A DNA stretch of 58,228 bases from Chloroflexota bacterium. Lineage in GTDB: Bacteria; Chloroflexota; Anaerolineae; UBA4142; SHND01. Positions 15,725 to 24,737 of the stretch are shown one piece after another (the first letter of the stretch is position 1; every line of letters begins with the position of its first letter). The notes beneath the pieces were generated by a model, which was not told the DNA's origin, made no database searches, and saw only the letters and a list, made by a program, of their open reading frames with translations. The translations under genes and the position numbers were made by a program. Location: NCBI GenBank assembly GCA_016209205.1, contig JACQWQ010000064.1, positions 1-58,228 on the forward strand, written 5' to 3'.

Positions 15725-16384
15725 ATGGTGGACCGTTCCAATCAAGAATGGCTTGACGCGCTGCGCGTGACGTCGAGTGAAGCGCAGAACGAAGCTTTGA
15801 ACGATCTGCGCGATTTAGTGTTGCGGGCGATTGTGATTTACCTGTCGCGTCGCCGCGCCAGCTTGCGCGGTTGGACGCGCGAGCGTGTTCGGGAATTAGC
15901 CGAAGACCTGACGCAGGAAACGATTTTGGACATTCGCGCGGGGTTGGACTCGTTTCGCGGAGAAGCCAAGTTCACCACCTGGGCGTACCGGTTTGCGATC
16001 AACCGCACGGCAAGCGAGCTGCGCCGCCACCGCTATCGCGATATCTCGCTCGATCAATTGCGCGACGAAGAAAAGCACGTCTTTCAGCGCGTGCTTCAAA
16101 CCAGCGCCCAAGTTGCGGGCGAAGACATAGAACGCCTCGTGGTGCAGCGGTACTATATCAAGTTGTGCAAGGAAATTATCGAAACGGAGTTGAATGAGCG
16201 CCAACGCCTCGCGCTGGTCGGAGTACTGGTGGAAGGGCGTTCGATGGATGAAGTTGCCGCTGCCTTGCAGCTCAACCGCAATGCGTTGTACAAGCTGTTG
16301 CACGATGCCCGCAAGAAACTGCAAGCACAGCTGCGGGCGCGCCATCTCAGCAAGGGCGATGTTCTGGCGGCTTTTCAAGAATGA
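15725..16384 (+). CDS. ECF-type sigma factor
   Basis: 219 residues. Region 2 is recognisable (LRDLVLRAIVIYL...LAEDLTQETILDIRAGLDSFRGEAKFTTWAYRFAINRTASELRRHR), and region 4 as LNERQRLALVGVLVEGRSMDEVAAALQLNRNALYKLLHDARKKLQ. The opening SNQEWLDALR and the tail HLSKGDVLAAFQ are shared with the sigma factor at 37259-37942, so the two are paralogues of one subgroup. A zinc-finger protein follows after a repeat array, probably its anti-sigma partner. Target promoters unknown. Confidence 0.88.
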   Translation: MVDRSNQEWLDALRVTSSEAQNEALNDLRDLVLRAIVIYLSRRRASLRGWTRERVRELAEDLTQETILDIRAGLDSFRGEAKFTTWAYRFAINRTASELRRHRYRDISLDQLRDEEKHVFQRVLQTSAQVAGEDIERLVVQRYYIKLCKEIIETELNERQRLALVGVLVEGRSMDEVAAALQLNRNALYKLLHDARKKLQAQLRARHLSKGDVLAAFQE

Positions 16385-16403
16385 GGGTGCGCCGCGTGGA
16401 CTA

Positions 16404-16500
16404 CTAGAGCGAATTCCTAATTCGTATGTGGGCAAAAGACCTTTCGGGTTTCCGAAAACCCGAAAGGTCTACCCACCAATCAAAGTGGAATCCGCTCTAG
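16404..16500. mobile_element. 97-bp CTAG-ended miniature element (copy 1), IS630-like target
   Basis: It begins CTAGAGCGAATTCC and ends GGAATCCGCTCTAG; a TA inside CTAG at both ends fits the TA duplication known for IS630/Tc1 transposases. The core is AGACCTTTCGGGTTT and its complement AAACCCGAAAGGTCT, a strong hairpin. A nearly identical copy lies at 51446-51542. No coding capacity. Confidence 0.85.
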
Positions 16501-16822
16501 AGCGAATTCCTATTCCGTTTATGGTCGGCTAGCCCCCTTCGGCTACGCTCAGGGCAGGCACTTGTGGGCGTCGAACTCGGCATACACGCGCACAAGGCGC
16601 TATACTACATACCATCAACCAACCTGGAATGCGCTCTACCTGTTCAAAGCCCCTTGTGGGCGTCGAACTCGGCATACACGCGCACAAGGCGCTATACTAC
16701 ATACTATCAACCAACCTGGAATGCGCTCTACCTGTTCAAAGTCCCTTGTGGGCGTCGAACTCGGCATACACGCGCACAAGGCGCTATACTACATCCCATC
16801 AACCAACCTGGAATTTGCTCTA
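16497..16822. repeat. CTAG-ended element containing three 92-bp tandem units
   Basis: It abuts the previous element and begins again with CTAGAGCGAATTCC. A CCCTTCGGCTACGCTCAGGG segment follows, then three copies of a 92-bp unit starting CTTGTGGGCGTCGAACTCGG at 16561, 16653 and 16745. Each unit folds its CTTGTGGGCG against CGCGCACAAG and ends GGAATGCGCTCTA or GGAATTTGCTCTA, complementary to the TAGAGCGAATTCC opening. A single, diverged relative is at 22579-22690. Open frames through it are artefacts of the repeat. Confidence 0.8.
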
Positions 16823-16964
16823 ATACGCGTTGAGCCCTACCCGATTGTAAGAAATTCGACTATACGAGCGTCTAACCCAATGTGCGCTCGTGCATGAACT
16901 CTCGTGCAAAGGGCCTCCTGATTTTGCACAGGGGGTTCAAATCCTCCAAAGGAGCAACGAAGCG

Positions 16965-17318
16965 ATGACTTTGGATTCGAAACATATCGCCCGCGCACTG
17001 GACCTTATTTTCGAAACAACCGAACAGGAATTGGATTGTGACGAATTGCAGTCTCTTTTGGCAGAGTATGTACAATTCGAAGTTGCCGGCGGCAATCCTG
17101 CCAAAAAATTCCCCGCCGTTGCGGCACACCTGTTTCAATGCGCCGATTGCACGGAAGACTATCAGGGGCTTCTCGACGTTGCACGTTTGGAAACCCAAGA
17201 CCGTCTGCCCCACCCCGACCGAGTCCTCAAACAGTTTCCCGAGACTGAAGCGGTATCCAAAGGTACAGAGATAGTACTTGAGGTACAATCCGAGCTGGTT
17301 CCCGTCGCGGGACGGTAA
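16965..17318 (+). CDS. Putative zinc-finger anti-sigma factor
   Basis: 117 residues from the ATG at 16965, preceded by AAAGGAG at 16948-16954. The core FPAVAAHLFQCADCTEDYQGLLDVA has the H-x3-C-x2-C pattern of zf-HC2 anti-sigma proteins. There is no transmembrane segment, so it would be cytoplasmic. It resembles the 95-residue protein beside the paralogous sigma at 37 kb. It is separated from its sigma gene by about 580 bp of mobile and tandem repeats. Confidence 0.65.
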   Translation: MTLDSKHIARALDLIFETTEQELDCDELQSLLAEYVQFEVAGGNPAKKFPAVAAHLFQCADCTEDYQGLLDVARLETQDRLPHPDRVLKQFPETEAVSKGTEIVLEVQSELVPVAGR

Positions 17319-17660
17319 GAAGCGGCGCGTTCGCGGCGTCTCACCTGTCAAGAACAACTGAACATCTCGCCGCAGATGCACTGTGGCGCGCCTTGCTTTT
17401 GTCATTTGCAGCAACTTTGCAAAGGCCCTCGTCGTTTCCGTACATTGCACGCTGCTCTCACTACGTTCATCTTGGCGCACGCGAACTGAATCGGCGCGGT
17501 AAGTAAAGTAGGGTTTCGGGTCGGTCTAGAGTTAGCGTGGCGTTCGCGAGCACATCGCCTCGCGCGATGTGCGACCCAATAATTTCATAGACAAAAGTTT
17601 CGGGCGCCGCCGCGCGTTTTCGCCGTGTTCTGTGGCAGCGCCCTGATTCCTGTATGCCGT

Positions 17661-17692
17661 GAGGGGCGATTCCAATCGCCTCTCTTTTTTTT
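17661..17692 (+). terminator. Terminator-like hairpin immediately before prkA
   Basis: GAGGGGCGAT-TCCA-ATCGCCTCTC is followed by eight T (17685-17692), and then the GGGAGGAGAG ribosome site of prkA. It either ends the anti-sigma transcript or acts as an attenuator for prkA. In the rest of 17319-17660 I see no gene. Confidence 0.75.
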
Positions 17693-17707
17693 AGGGAGGA
17701 GAGAGCA

Positions 17708-19744
17708 ATGATTTTGCAAGATTCGCTCTTGACCAAAATTGAACGCCTGCAAGACACGACCGGTTTCCGTGATCTCCATTGGGAAGGATCGTTCGAGCAG
17801 TACCTCGATATTCTGCGCGCGCAGCCACGCGTGGCGCGCACAGCATTTCAACGCCTCTACGACATGATTCTCTCGTACGGCGGTGACGAATACACCCGCG
17901 AGCGTGAAAGCTATGTTCACTATCGCTTTTTCGATGATCCGTTCGAGCATGGTAAAGATGCGGTATTTGGTCTGGACAAACCGCTGATGGACCTGGTGCG
18001 GATTTTTCAATCCGCGGCGCGCGGTTATGGCACCGAACGTCGCGTCCTTTTACTACACGGACCCGTCGGCACCGCGAAAAGTACGATCGTGCGCTTGCTC
18101 AAAAAAGGTCTCGAAGCGTACAGCCGCACCGAAGACGGTCGGCTCTACACGTTTTATTGGCAGTTCGAAGATGGCGAACGTCTCGACTGTCCCATGCACG
18201 AAGAACCCCTGCACTTGATTCCTCCCGAATTCCGCGCGGCTGTGTTGAATGATCTGAACGCGCAGCTCCCCGCGGCAGAGCAAATTCACAGCGAAGGCGA
18301 TCTCTGCCCCGCGTGCCGCTATACGTACAATCGCATGCTCGAAAAAGCGGGCGGCGATTGGCTCGCCATTTTGCCGCACGTGCGCGTAAAACGACTCTTG
18401 CTCTCGGAAAAAGATCGCATCGGCATCGGAACGTTTCAACCGAAAGACGAAAAAAATCAGGACTCGACGGAACTGACCGGCGACATCAATTATCGCAAGA
18501 TTGCGGAATACGGTTCGGATTCCGATCCGCGTGCGTTCAATTTCGACGGCGAACTCAACATCGCAAATCGCGGGCTGGTCGAATTTATCGAAATCCTCAA
18601 ACTCGACGTCGCGTTTTTGTACGATCTCCTCACCGCCTCGCAAGAGCATAAAATCAAACCGAAAAAATTCGCGCACACCGATATTGACGAAGTGATCATC
18701 GGGCACACCAACGAAGCCGAATATCGCCGCCTGCTGCACAACGAGTACATGGAAGCGCTGCGCGACCGCACGATCAAAATTGACATTCCGTACGTCACGC
18801 GTTACGGCGACGAAATTAAAATTTACGAACGCGATTTCAATGCGCGCCGCGTCGTGGGCAAGCACATCGCGCCGCATACGCTGGAAATCGCCGCGCTGTG
18901 GGCTGTTTTGAGCCGCCTCGAAGACCCGAAACGCCCGGGGTTGACGCTGCTGCAAAAATTGAAATTGTACGACGGACGCACCTTGCCCGGTTTCACCGAG
19001 GACAGCGTGCTCGAACTCCAGGCGGAAACGAAACAAGAAGGCATGGTCGGCATTTCCCCGCGTTATATTCAAGACAAATTATCCAACGCGCTCGTCGGCG
19101 ATCCGAATCGGACGTGTCTGAATCCTTTCCTCTTGATACGCGAACTCGAAAGCGGATTGCGGCATCATTCGCTCATCACCAATGAAGAACAGCGCAAACG
19201 CTATACCGAGTTGTTTGCCGTGGTGCGCGGCGAGTACGACGAAATCGTCAAGAACGAAGTCCAGCGCGCGATCACGGCGGATGAAGCGGCGATCAAACGG
19301 CTCTCGGCGAATTACATTGACAACATCAAGGCGTATACGCAAAAACAAAAAGTGCGCAATCCATACACTGGGCAAGATGAGTCGCCGAACGAACGCTTGA
19401 TGCGTTCCATCGAAGAAAAAATCGAAATCCCCGAAAGCCGCAAAGACGATTTCCGCCGCGAGATCATGAATTACATCGGCGCGCTCGCGATTGACGGCAA
19501 AACGTTCAGCTGGGATTCGAACGACCGGCTCCGTCGGGCGCTCGAACTCAAGTTGTTCGAAGACCAAAAAGACTCGATCAAGCTGACGAGTCTGGTCTCG
19601 AATGTGATGGATAAGGAGACACAGGAAAAAATCGAAATCGTCAAAAACCGGCTCATCAAGAACATGGGCTACTGCGACGTGTGTGCGAGCGATGTGCTGA
19701 ATTATGTTGCGAGCATCTTCGCGCGCGGCGACGCGGCGCGGTGA
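17708..19744 (+). CDS. prkA: PrkA-type serine protein kinase (YeaG)
   Basis: 678 residues, full length. An AAA+ P-loop is present ([20 protein letters not shown]) after the PrkA N-terminal domain ([26 protein letters not shown]). A zinc-like cluster region [12 protein letters not shown] occurs at ~200, and the C-terminal kinase-like domain includes [22 protein letters not shown] and [15 protein letters not shown]. coli YeaG acts in nitrogen and stationary-phase responses. The order prkA-yhbH-spoVR is the widely conserved trio. The strong GGGAGGAG site lies 9 bp upstream. Confidence 0.95.
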   Translation: MILQDSLLTKIERLQDTTGFRDLHWEGSFEQYLDILRAQPRVARTAFQRLYDMILSYGGDEYTRERESYVHYRFFDDPFEHGKDAVFGLDKPLMDLVRIFQSAARGYGTERRVLLLHGPVGTAKSTIVRLLKKGLEAYSRTEDGRLYTFYWQFEDGERLDCPMHEEPLHLIPPEFRAAVLNDLNAQLPAAEQIHSEGDLCPACRYTYNRMLEKAGGDWLAILPHVRVKRLLLSEKDRIGIGTFQPKDEKNQDSTELTGDINYRKIAEYGSDSDPRAFNFDGELNIANRGLVEFIEILKLDVAFLYDLLTASQEHKIKPKKFAHTDIDEVIIGHTNEAEYRRLLHNEYMEALRDRTIKIDIPYVTRYGDEIKIYERDFNARRVVGKHIAPHTLEIAALWAVLSRLEDPKRPGLTLLQKLKLYDGRTLPGFTEDSVLELQAETKQEGMVGISPRYIQDKLSNALVGDPNRTCLNPFLLIRELESGLRHHSLITNEEQRKRYTELFAVVRGEYDEIVKNEVQRAITADEAAIKRLSANYIDNIKAYTQKQKVRNPYTGQDESPNERLMRSIEEKIEIPESRKDDFRREIMNYIGALAIDGKTFSWDSNDRLRRALELKLFEDQKDSIKLTSLVSNVMDKETQEKIEIVKNRLIKNMGYCDVCASDVLNYVASIFARGDAAR

Positions 19745-19765
19745 GGAAGGGTGCAAGGTTAGGGC

Positions 19766-19963
19766 GTGAAACGTGAAACGTGAAACGTGAAACGTGAAAC
19801 GTGAAACGTGAAACGTGAAATGTGAAATGTCAAACGTGAAACGTGAAACGTGAAATGTCAAACGTGAAACGTGAAACGTGAAACGTGAAATGTGAAATGT
19901 CAAACGTGAAACGTGAAACGTCAAACGTGAAATGTCAAACGTCAAACGTGAAATGTCAAACGT
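19766..19963. repeat. Heptamer minisatellite (GTGAAAC)n between prkA and yhbH
   Basis: About 28 tandem copies of GTGAAAC with GTGAAAT and GTCAAAC variants. It lies inside an otherwise conserved operon, between prkA and yhbH. Reading frames through it (TFHVSRF-type repeats on the minus strand) reflect only the repeat. Confidence 0.9.
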
Positions 19964-20006
19964 TCCAACTTTCTAACCTCATGACCTGAAACGCAGAGGT
20001 GCTGTG

Positions 20007-21101
20007 ATGGCGCTGTTAATTGATCAGGATGCGAGCCGCTTTCGTCAAATCGTACGCGGCAAAATCAAGCAGAATTTAAAAAAATACATGTCGAATGGGG
20101 AATTGATTGGGAAACAAGGCAAAGACCTGGTGAGCATTCCCATTCCTCAAATTGACTTGCCGCATTTTCGCTTTGGCGATCCACGCGACGGCGTGGGACA
20201 GGGCGAGGGCGAAGTCGGAACGTCGCTCGGTCCCGGCAGGCCGGGCAATGGAACGGGGAAAGCGGGCGATCAGCCCGGCGCGCATATTTTAGAAGTCGAA
20301 GTTTCGCTGCAAGAACTGGCGGAAATTTTGGGCGAGGAACTCGCGCTGCCGCGCATTCAGCCGAAAAGCAAAAACAATGTCGAAGGCGAAACGAGTCGCT
20401 ATACGAGTTTGCGCCGCGTCGGTCCGAACTCGCTGCGCCATTTCAAGCGCACGTACCGCGAAGCGCTCAAGCGGCAGCTTTCTTCCGGCGTGTACTCGTG
20501 GGAGCGTCCGAACATCGTGCCGATTCGCGACGACATGCGCTATCGTTCGTGGAAGACGTACCCGCGTCCCGACAGCAACGCGGTGATCCTTTACATGATG
20601 GACGTTTCCGGCAGCATGACCCAGCAGCGCAAAGAATTGGTGCGCATGACCGCGTTTTGGATTGACACGTGGCTGCGCGCGCACTATAAAAATCTCACCT
20701 CCCGTTATATCGTCCACGATGCGAATGCCCACGAGGTGGATGCGGAAACATTTTATCACGTGCGCGAAAATGGCGGCACCAAAATTTCGTCGGCGTACGA
20801 ATTTTGCAAAAAAATCATCGAACGCGAGTACGGCGACGGCGCCGCGAATCTGTACGGGTTTCATTTTTCCGACGGCGAAAATTTCAACAGCGAAGATGAC
20901 AATCGCTGTTTGAATTTGCTCACCGAAGCGCTGCTGCCGCAGATGAATTTGTTCGGCTATGGCCAAGTAGCGAGCGGGTACGGCGCATACTTTTTGGGGA
21001 CCTTGAGCCGCATCCATGACGAAAAACTGGTGACGGCGCACATCGGCGATCCGGACGACATTTTTGACGCGATCAAAACGTTTTTGGGGAAGGGGGCGTG
21101 A
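20007..21101 (+). CDS. yhbH: YeaH/YhbH (DUF444) family protein
   Basis: 364 residues from the ATG at 20007 (AGAGGTG upstream; a GTG at 20004 is adjacent). The N-terminal Gly-rich region (GVGQGEGEVGTSLGPGRPGNGTG) and a C-terminal von Willebrand-A-like core are present: MMDVSGSMTQQRKELVRM carries the MIDAS DxSxS, then HFSDGENFNSEDDN. This matches DUF444 proteins encoded between PrkA and SpoVR. In Bacillus, YhbH affects sporulation; no sporulation genes are seen here, so a general stress role is more likely. Confidence 0.92.
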   Translation: MALLIDQDASRFRQIVRGKIKQNLKKYMSNGELIGKQGKDLVSIPIPQIDLPHFRFGDPRDGVGQGEGEVGTSLGPGRPGNGTGKAGDQPGAHILEVEVSLQELAEILGEELALPRIQPKSKNNVEGETSRYTSLRRVGPNSLRHFKRTYREALKRQLSSGVYSWERPNIVPIRDDMRYRSWKTYPRPDSNAVILYMMDVSGSMTQQRKELVRMTAFWIDTWLRAHYKNLTSRYIVHDANAHEVDAETFYHVRENGGTKISSAYEFCKKIIEREYGDGAANLYGFHFSDGENFNSEDDNRCLNLLTEALLPQMNLFGYGQVASGYGAYFLGTLSRIHDEKLVTAHIGDPDDIFDAIKTFLGKGA

Positions 21102-21102
21102 G

Positions 21103-22581
21103 ATGACGCTGTCTGCGGAAATGCTCGCGCTCCAAAAAGAAATTGAAGAGTATGCGCGCGAGTTTGGGCTTTCGTATCCGCCCGTTCATTTTGAAATGTT
21201 GGACTATCGCCTGATCAATCAGGTCGCGGCGTATGATGGCTTTCCCGCGCGCTATCCGCACTGGCGCTTTGGGATGGAGTACGTACGCTTGTCGAAATCG
21301 TACGCGTATGGGCTGCACCGCATCTATGAAATGGTCATCAATACCGAGCCCTGTTATGCGTACTTGTTGGCGAGCAACATGCCGATTGATCAAAAATTGG
21401 TGATGGCGCACGTGTACGGCCACGCGGATTTTTTCAAAAATAATTTGTGGTTCGCGCACACGAATCGCAAGATGCTCGACGAGATGGCGAATCACGCGGG
21501 GCGCGTGCGGCGGCACGTTGAACGTCACGGCCAAGAAGTTGTCGAGGATTTTATAGACGCGTGTCTTTCGCTCGATAATTTGATTGACATTCAAGCGGCG
21601 GGGATTCGGCGCCGTCCGCTCCTCGAACCGGCGGACGAAGAGGACAAAACACCCACGGTTCGCAAGCTGCGCGCGAAAGACTATATGGACCCGTTCATCA
21701 ACCCGCCCGAATTTCTCGCGGCGCAGCAGCGACTCTTACAAGCAGAGCAAGAGCAGCAAAAGCATTTTCCGGCTGAACCCGAACGCGATGCATTGCTGTT
21801 TTTGCTCGAACACGCGCCGCTCGAAAATTGGCAGCGCGATGTGCTCGACATTGTGCGTGAGGAGGCGTACTATTTCGCGCCGCAAGCGCAGACCAAGATC
21901 ATGAACGAAGGATGGGCCTCGTACGTGCACACGCATTTGATGACGGAACGTGCGCTGCTGCCTTCCGAACTGATTGATTATGCCGATCATCACTCGGGCA
22001 CCGTTGCCATCCAGCCCGGGCACATCAATCCGTACAAAATCGGCTTGGAACTGTATCGGAACATCGAAGACCGGTGGAACCGTGGGGCATTCGGACCCGA
22101 GTATGAAGCGTGTGAAGATGTTCAGGCGCGGCGCACCTGGGACACGCTCGCGGGCTTGGGACGCGCCAAGGTATTCGAGGTGCGTCGCATTTACAACGAT
22201 GTGGGCTTTATTGACGAATTTCTCACCGAAGAATTTTGTCGCGAGCAGCAGCTCTTTACTTTTGAATACAATCAAACGACAGAGGAGTACGAAATCGCGA
22301 GCCGCGAGTTCCAGGACATCAAACGCCGCTTGTTATTTCAACTTACGAATTTTGGACATCCGCTCATTGACATCGTGGATGCAAATTACGAAAATCGCGG
22401 CGAGTTGTTTCTCGTCCATCGCTACGAGGGGATAGACCTCGATGTGCCGTACGCACAGGACACCTTAAAGAATTTGTACACCCTGTGGACGCGTCCGGTG
22501 CATATTGAAACAGAGCTCGAGGAGGGCGGCAAGCTGCTCTTGAGCCATGGTCCGAACGGCAGTTCGAAACACACGCCCTAG
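21103..22581 (+). CDS. spoVR: SpoVR-like protein (YcgB)
   Basis: 492 residues from the ATG at 21103, 1 bp after the yhbH stop and with AGGGGG upstream. MLALQKEIEEYAREFGLSYPPVHFEMLDYRLINQVAAYDGFPARYPHWRFG opens the family; VYGHADFFKNNLWFAHTNR, MNEGWASYVH and HSGTVAIQPGHINPYKIGLELYRNIEDRW are conserved landmarks with His residues that could bind metal. Molecular function is unknown; it cooperates genetically with PrkA and YhbH. The stop codon TAG is part of a CTAG at which a dispersed element begins. Confidence 0.95.
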   Translation: MTLSAEMLALQKEIEEYAREFGLSYPPVHFEMLDYRLINQVAAYDGFPARYPHWRFGMEYVRLSKSYAYGLHRIYEMVINTEPCYAYLLASNMPIDQKLVMAHVYGHADFFKNNLWFAHTNRKMLDEMANHAGRVRRHVERHGQEVVEDFIDACLSLDNLIDIQAAGIRRRPLLEPADEEDKTPTVRKLRAKDYMDPFINPPEFLAAQQRLLQAEQEQQKHFPAEPERDALLFLLEHAPLENWQRDVLDIVREEAYYFAPQAQTKIMNEGWASYVHTHLMTERALLPSELIDYADHHSGTVAIQPGHINPYKIGLELYRNIEDRWNRGAFGPEYEACEDVQARRTWDTLAGLGRAKVFEVRRIYNDVGFIDEFLTEEFCREQQLFTFEYNQTTEEYEIASREFQDIKRRLLFQLTNFGHPLIDIVDANYENRGELFLVHRYEGIDLDVPYAQDTLKNLYTLWTRPVHIETELEEGGKLLLSHGPNGSSKHTP

Positions 22582-22690
22582 CGCAATTCGTATTTCGTTT
22601 GCGGTAGCATAGCCCCCTTCGGCTACGCTCAGGGCAGGCACTTGTGGGCGTCGAATGTGGCTGCAAGCGCGCACAAGGCGCTATACTACT
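22579..22690. repeat. Truncated relative of the 16497-16822 element at the spoVR stop
   Basis: CTAGCGCAATTCGTATTTCG corresponds to CTAGAGCGAATTCCTATTCC at 16497, and the following CCCTTCGGCTACGCTCAGGG, CTTGTGGGCGTCGAA and CGCGCACAAGGCGCTATACTAC match one tandem unit of that element. No second terminal repeat is visible, so the copy seems truncated. Its CTAG includes the spoVR stop. Confidence 0.7.
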
Positions 22691-22709
22691 GCATTCTTCA
22701 AAGGCGGTT

Positions 22710-22760
22710 CAAGAAACCCGTTTTCTCGCAAGCTGCGCTTGCGAGAAAACGGGTTTCTTG
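22710..22760. terminator. Very strong bidirectional terminator hairpin
   Basis: The 24-base arm at 22710-22733 (CAAGAAACCCG...GCAAGC) is perfectly complementary to 22737-22760, leaving a 3-base loop. It separates spoVR from the convergent L,D-transpeptidase gene. Confidence 0.9.
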
Positions 22761-22777
22761 CATCTTGTTTGGTCATT

Positions 22778-23701
22778 TCACCGGTGGGATACAACCGGCG
22801 TTCCCACCGGCGCCCACTCGTAGAACCATTTGGCTTCCTCTGTCGGTGCGTTGACACAACCGTGACTCATTGGATGACCAAAATTGCTGTGCCAGTACGT
22901 GCCGTGAATCGCATAGCCCTGATAAAAGAACATGGTGTAAGGCACATTCGGCAGATCGTAGTAATCATACCCTGGTGTGCCGCCCGTCATGTGTACCGCA
23001 GGATATTTACGCAAAATTTTGAACGTGCCGAGCACCGTCGGCGTACGCGGGAGCCCGGTTGAAACCAGAACCGTTTTGAGAGGCAGCGTGCCTTCATACG
23101 CCGTAATCGTTTGTTGAGTCACATTCACGTCAATCCATTTGCCTGTGGTCGGCGGGTTGACGGCGGGTGCGGCAAGCGGATTGGGCGGGGGAGTGTTGGG
23201 CTGCGGCGCACTGGGTTGTGAATTCGCGGCGGGGGGGGGGGCGACGCCATTGACATTCGTCGCGCCCGGAATTTGCAGGCGCTGCCCGTACCACACAAAA
23301 TTCCAATTCGTCAAACCGTTCGCTTGCGCAATCGCGGCGGGCGTGACGCCGTAGCGCAGCGCAATCGCGGCGAGTGTGTCGCCGGGGCGTACTGTGTAAT
23401 AGACCGTGGGCGCGGTTTGCGGCACGGTCGGCGCATTGGACGCAGCCGGCGCGACAGATACTGTCTCCGCGCCGGGAATAAACAGCCGTTGTCCCGAAAA
23501 GACAAAATTGGGATTGGGCAAATTGTTGGCGCGGATTAACGCGTCAACCGTTGTGCCATGCCGCGCGGCAATGGAATACAACGTTTCTCCGGCGCTGACG
23601 ATGATCCAATGTGGACCGGCAGCCGACGCGGCAGGAGCAAAAGAGATGATGAATGCGGCAGCGAGAACACTGCACACAAACAGAACGAGCACACGCTTCA
23701 T
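22778..23701 (-). CDS. LysM-containing L,D-transpeptidase (YkuD)
   Basis: 307 residues from the ATG at 23701; the longer open frame upstream lacks a signal peptide, whereas MKRVLVLFVCSVLAAAFIISFAPAASA is a clear one. Two LysM domains (HWIIVSAGETLYSIAARHGTTVDALIRANNL; YYTVRPGDTLAAIALRYGVTPAAIAQANGL) bind peptidoglycan. A Pro-rich linker leads to the YkuD domain with HGTYWHSNFGHPMSHGCVN, including the catalytic Cys. It forms 3-3 cross-links or attaches proteins to peptidoglycan outside the membrane. A run of nine G encodes part of the linker and is prone to length change. Confidence 0.93.
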   Translation of the reverse strand: MKRVLVLFVCSVLAAAFIISFAPAASAAGPHWIIVSAGETLYSIAARHGTTVDALIRANNLPNPNFVFSGQRLFIPGAETVSVAPAASNAPTVPQTAPTVYYTVRPGDTLAAIALRYGVTPAAIAQANGLTNWNFVWYGQRLQIPGATNVNGVAPPPAANSQPSAPQPNTPPPNPLAAPAVNPPTTGKWIDVNVTQQTITAYEGTLPLKTVLVSTGLPRTPTVLGTFKILRKYPAVHMTGGTPGYDYYDLPNVPYTMFFYQGYAIHGTYWHSNFGHPMSHGCVNAPTEEAKWFYEWAPVGTPVVSHR

Positions 23702-23983
23702 GAGGATATCCTTGTCGCAAAATGACGCGCGCATCTTAACACAAGCCGCACGCGGTTTCAATAGATTTCCGCGCGAAAGTGGGCGTGGTGCAAAAAAAAA
23801 TCCGTTACTATCCGAAATAAAGATGCCGTGCGCGCGTGTACGGCGAATACATGGGTGTAGTTCAGTTTCGGGGCAGCCGTGTTGTTGGCGCACGACTCCA
23901 ATCCTGTGGTGAGCAAAGCCGAACCATCGTGCCATAACGTATCTTCACCCCCAAAGTGAACTGCACCCGAATACGTCCGCGCA

Positions 23984-24013
23984 TTGATAGACGCGTTCGA
24001 GTTGGAGTATAAT
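23984..24013 (+). promoter_or_regulatory. Promoter of the uracil-DNA glycosylase gene
   Basis: TTGATA (23984-23989), an 18-bp spacer and a perfect TATAAT (24008-24013), 34 bp before the ATG. The rest of 23702-23983 shows no convincing gene. Confidence 0.7.
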
Positions 24014-24046
24014 GCGCGCAAGAATTCAAAAGGAACATTTTGAACT

Positions 24047-24673
24047 ATGGCGGATAAAAATACAGAACTGGAAAAAATTGCGAATGACGTACGCGCGTGT
24101 ACACGATGTCCGCTCTACAAAGGTGCGACGAACGCCGTGCCCGGGGAAGGTCCCGTCCATGCAGACATCATGATGATTGGCGAAGGTCCGGGCGCCAACG
24201 AAGACAAGTTAGGTCGCCCGTTTGTCGGACCGGCGGGCAAGGTCCTTGACGAATTGCTCGCGGGCATCCAGCTCAAGCGTTCCGATATTTTCATCACCAA
24301 CGTGGTGAAACATCGTCCGCCCAACAATCGCGATCCGCTGCCGGAAGAAATCGAAGCCTGCCGCGGATGGCTTGACCAACAGATTGAATTGATTCAACCC
24401 AAAGTCATTATTACCATCAGTCGGTTTGCGATGGCGCGTTGGTTTCCGAACGAAAAAATTTCCGCCATTCACGGCAAAGCGAAACGATTCGGGAATTTGC
24501 TCGTCGTCCCGATGTTTCATCCGGCGGCTGCCTTACACAACATCAATTTGAGACCGCAATTGGAAGCGGATTTCAAAAAACTGCCGCAGTATATTCGCGA
24601 TATCAGCGGCGCGCCCGCAGCAGAGCCACCGAAAAAACAAGACCCGCCCGCCGAACAACTAAAAATGTTCTAA
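24047..24673 (+). CDS. Family-4 uracil-DNA glycosylase, Fe-S type with a Cys-to-His change
   Basis: 208 residues. Motif A is GEGPGANEDKLGRPFVGPAGKVLDELL and motif B is FHPAAAL. Fe-S cluster ligands of family 4 are four Cys; here Cys18, Cys21 and Cys105 are in place, but the third position is His89 (NVVKHRPPNNRDP instead of the usual VKCRPP), with the spacing of 16 to Cys105 preserved. The enzyme removes uracil from DNA. The charged tail after residue ~190 is dispensable in appearance. Stands alone behind its own promoter; the RNase J gene follows. Confidence 0.9.
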   Translation: MADKNTELEKIANDVRACTRCPLYKGATNAVPGEGPVHADIMMIGEGPGANEDKLGRPFVGPAGKVLDELLAGIQLKRSDIFITNVVKHRPPNNRDPLPEEIEACRGWLDQQIELIQPKVIITISRFAMARWFPNEKISAIHGKAKRFGNLLVVPMFHPAAALHNINLRPQLEADFKKLPQYIRDISGAPAAEPPKKQDPPAEQLKMF

Positions 24674-24686
24674 AAAAAAGAAAGAG

Positions 24687-24723
24687 GTGACGGGTGACGG
24701 GGAAAAGCCCCGTCACCCGTCAC
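24687..24723. repeat. GTGACGGGTGACGGGG inverted repeat before rnj
   Basis: GTGACGGGTGACGGGG, AAAA and a near-perfect complement CCCCGTCACCCGTCAC fill the gap between udg and RNase J. It starts 14 bp after the udg stop and could act as a terminator or processing signal. It can be read through as a 17-residue N-terminal extension of RNase J, which I think is not genuine. Confidence 0.75.
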
Positions 24724-24737
24724 CCGTCACATTACCC

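Noticed and set aside
16562-16897. Plus-strand frames across the 92-bp tandem array
   Set aside because: The frames repeat with the array and change frame between units; no start signals.
16930-16960. GGGGGTTCAAATCCTCC resembling a tRNA T-arm
   Set aside because: No matching acceptor, D-arm or anticodon stem exists upstream; the sequence is the leader and ribosome site of the anti-sigma gene.
16822-19766. CRISPR array
   Set aside because: The tandem repeats seen (7-bp and 92-bp units) have no unique spacers of constant length, and no cas genes are present.
19766-19963. Minus-strand frame of TFHVSRF-type repeats as a protein
   Set aside because: It is the translation of a (GTGAAAC)n array lying opposite the prkA operon; no start signal or family.
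23758-24021. Minus-strand 87-residue frame (SGAVHFGGEDTLWHDG...) between the transpeptidase and udg genes
   Set aside because: No ribosome site, overlaps the udg promoter, and no family recognised; at most a gene remnant.
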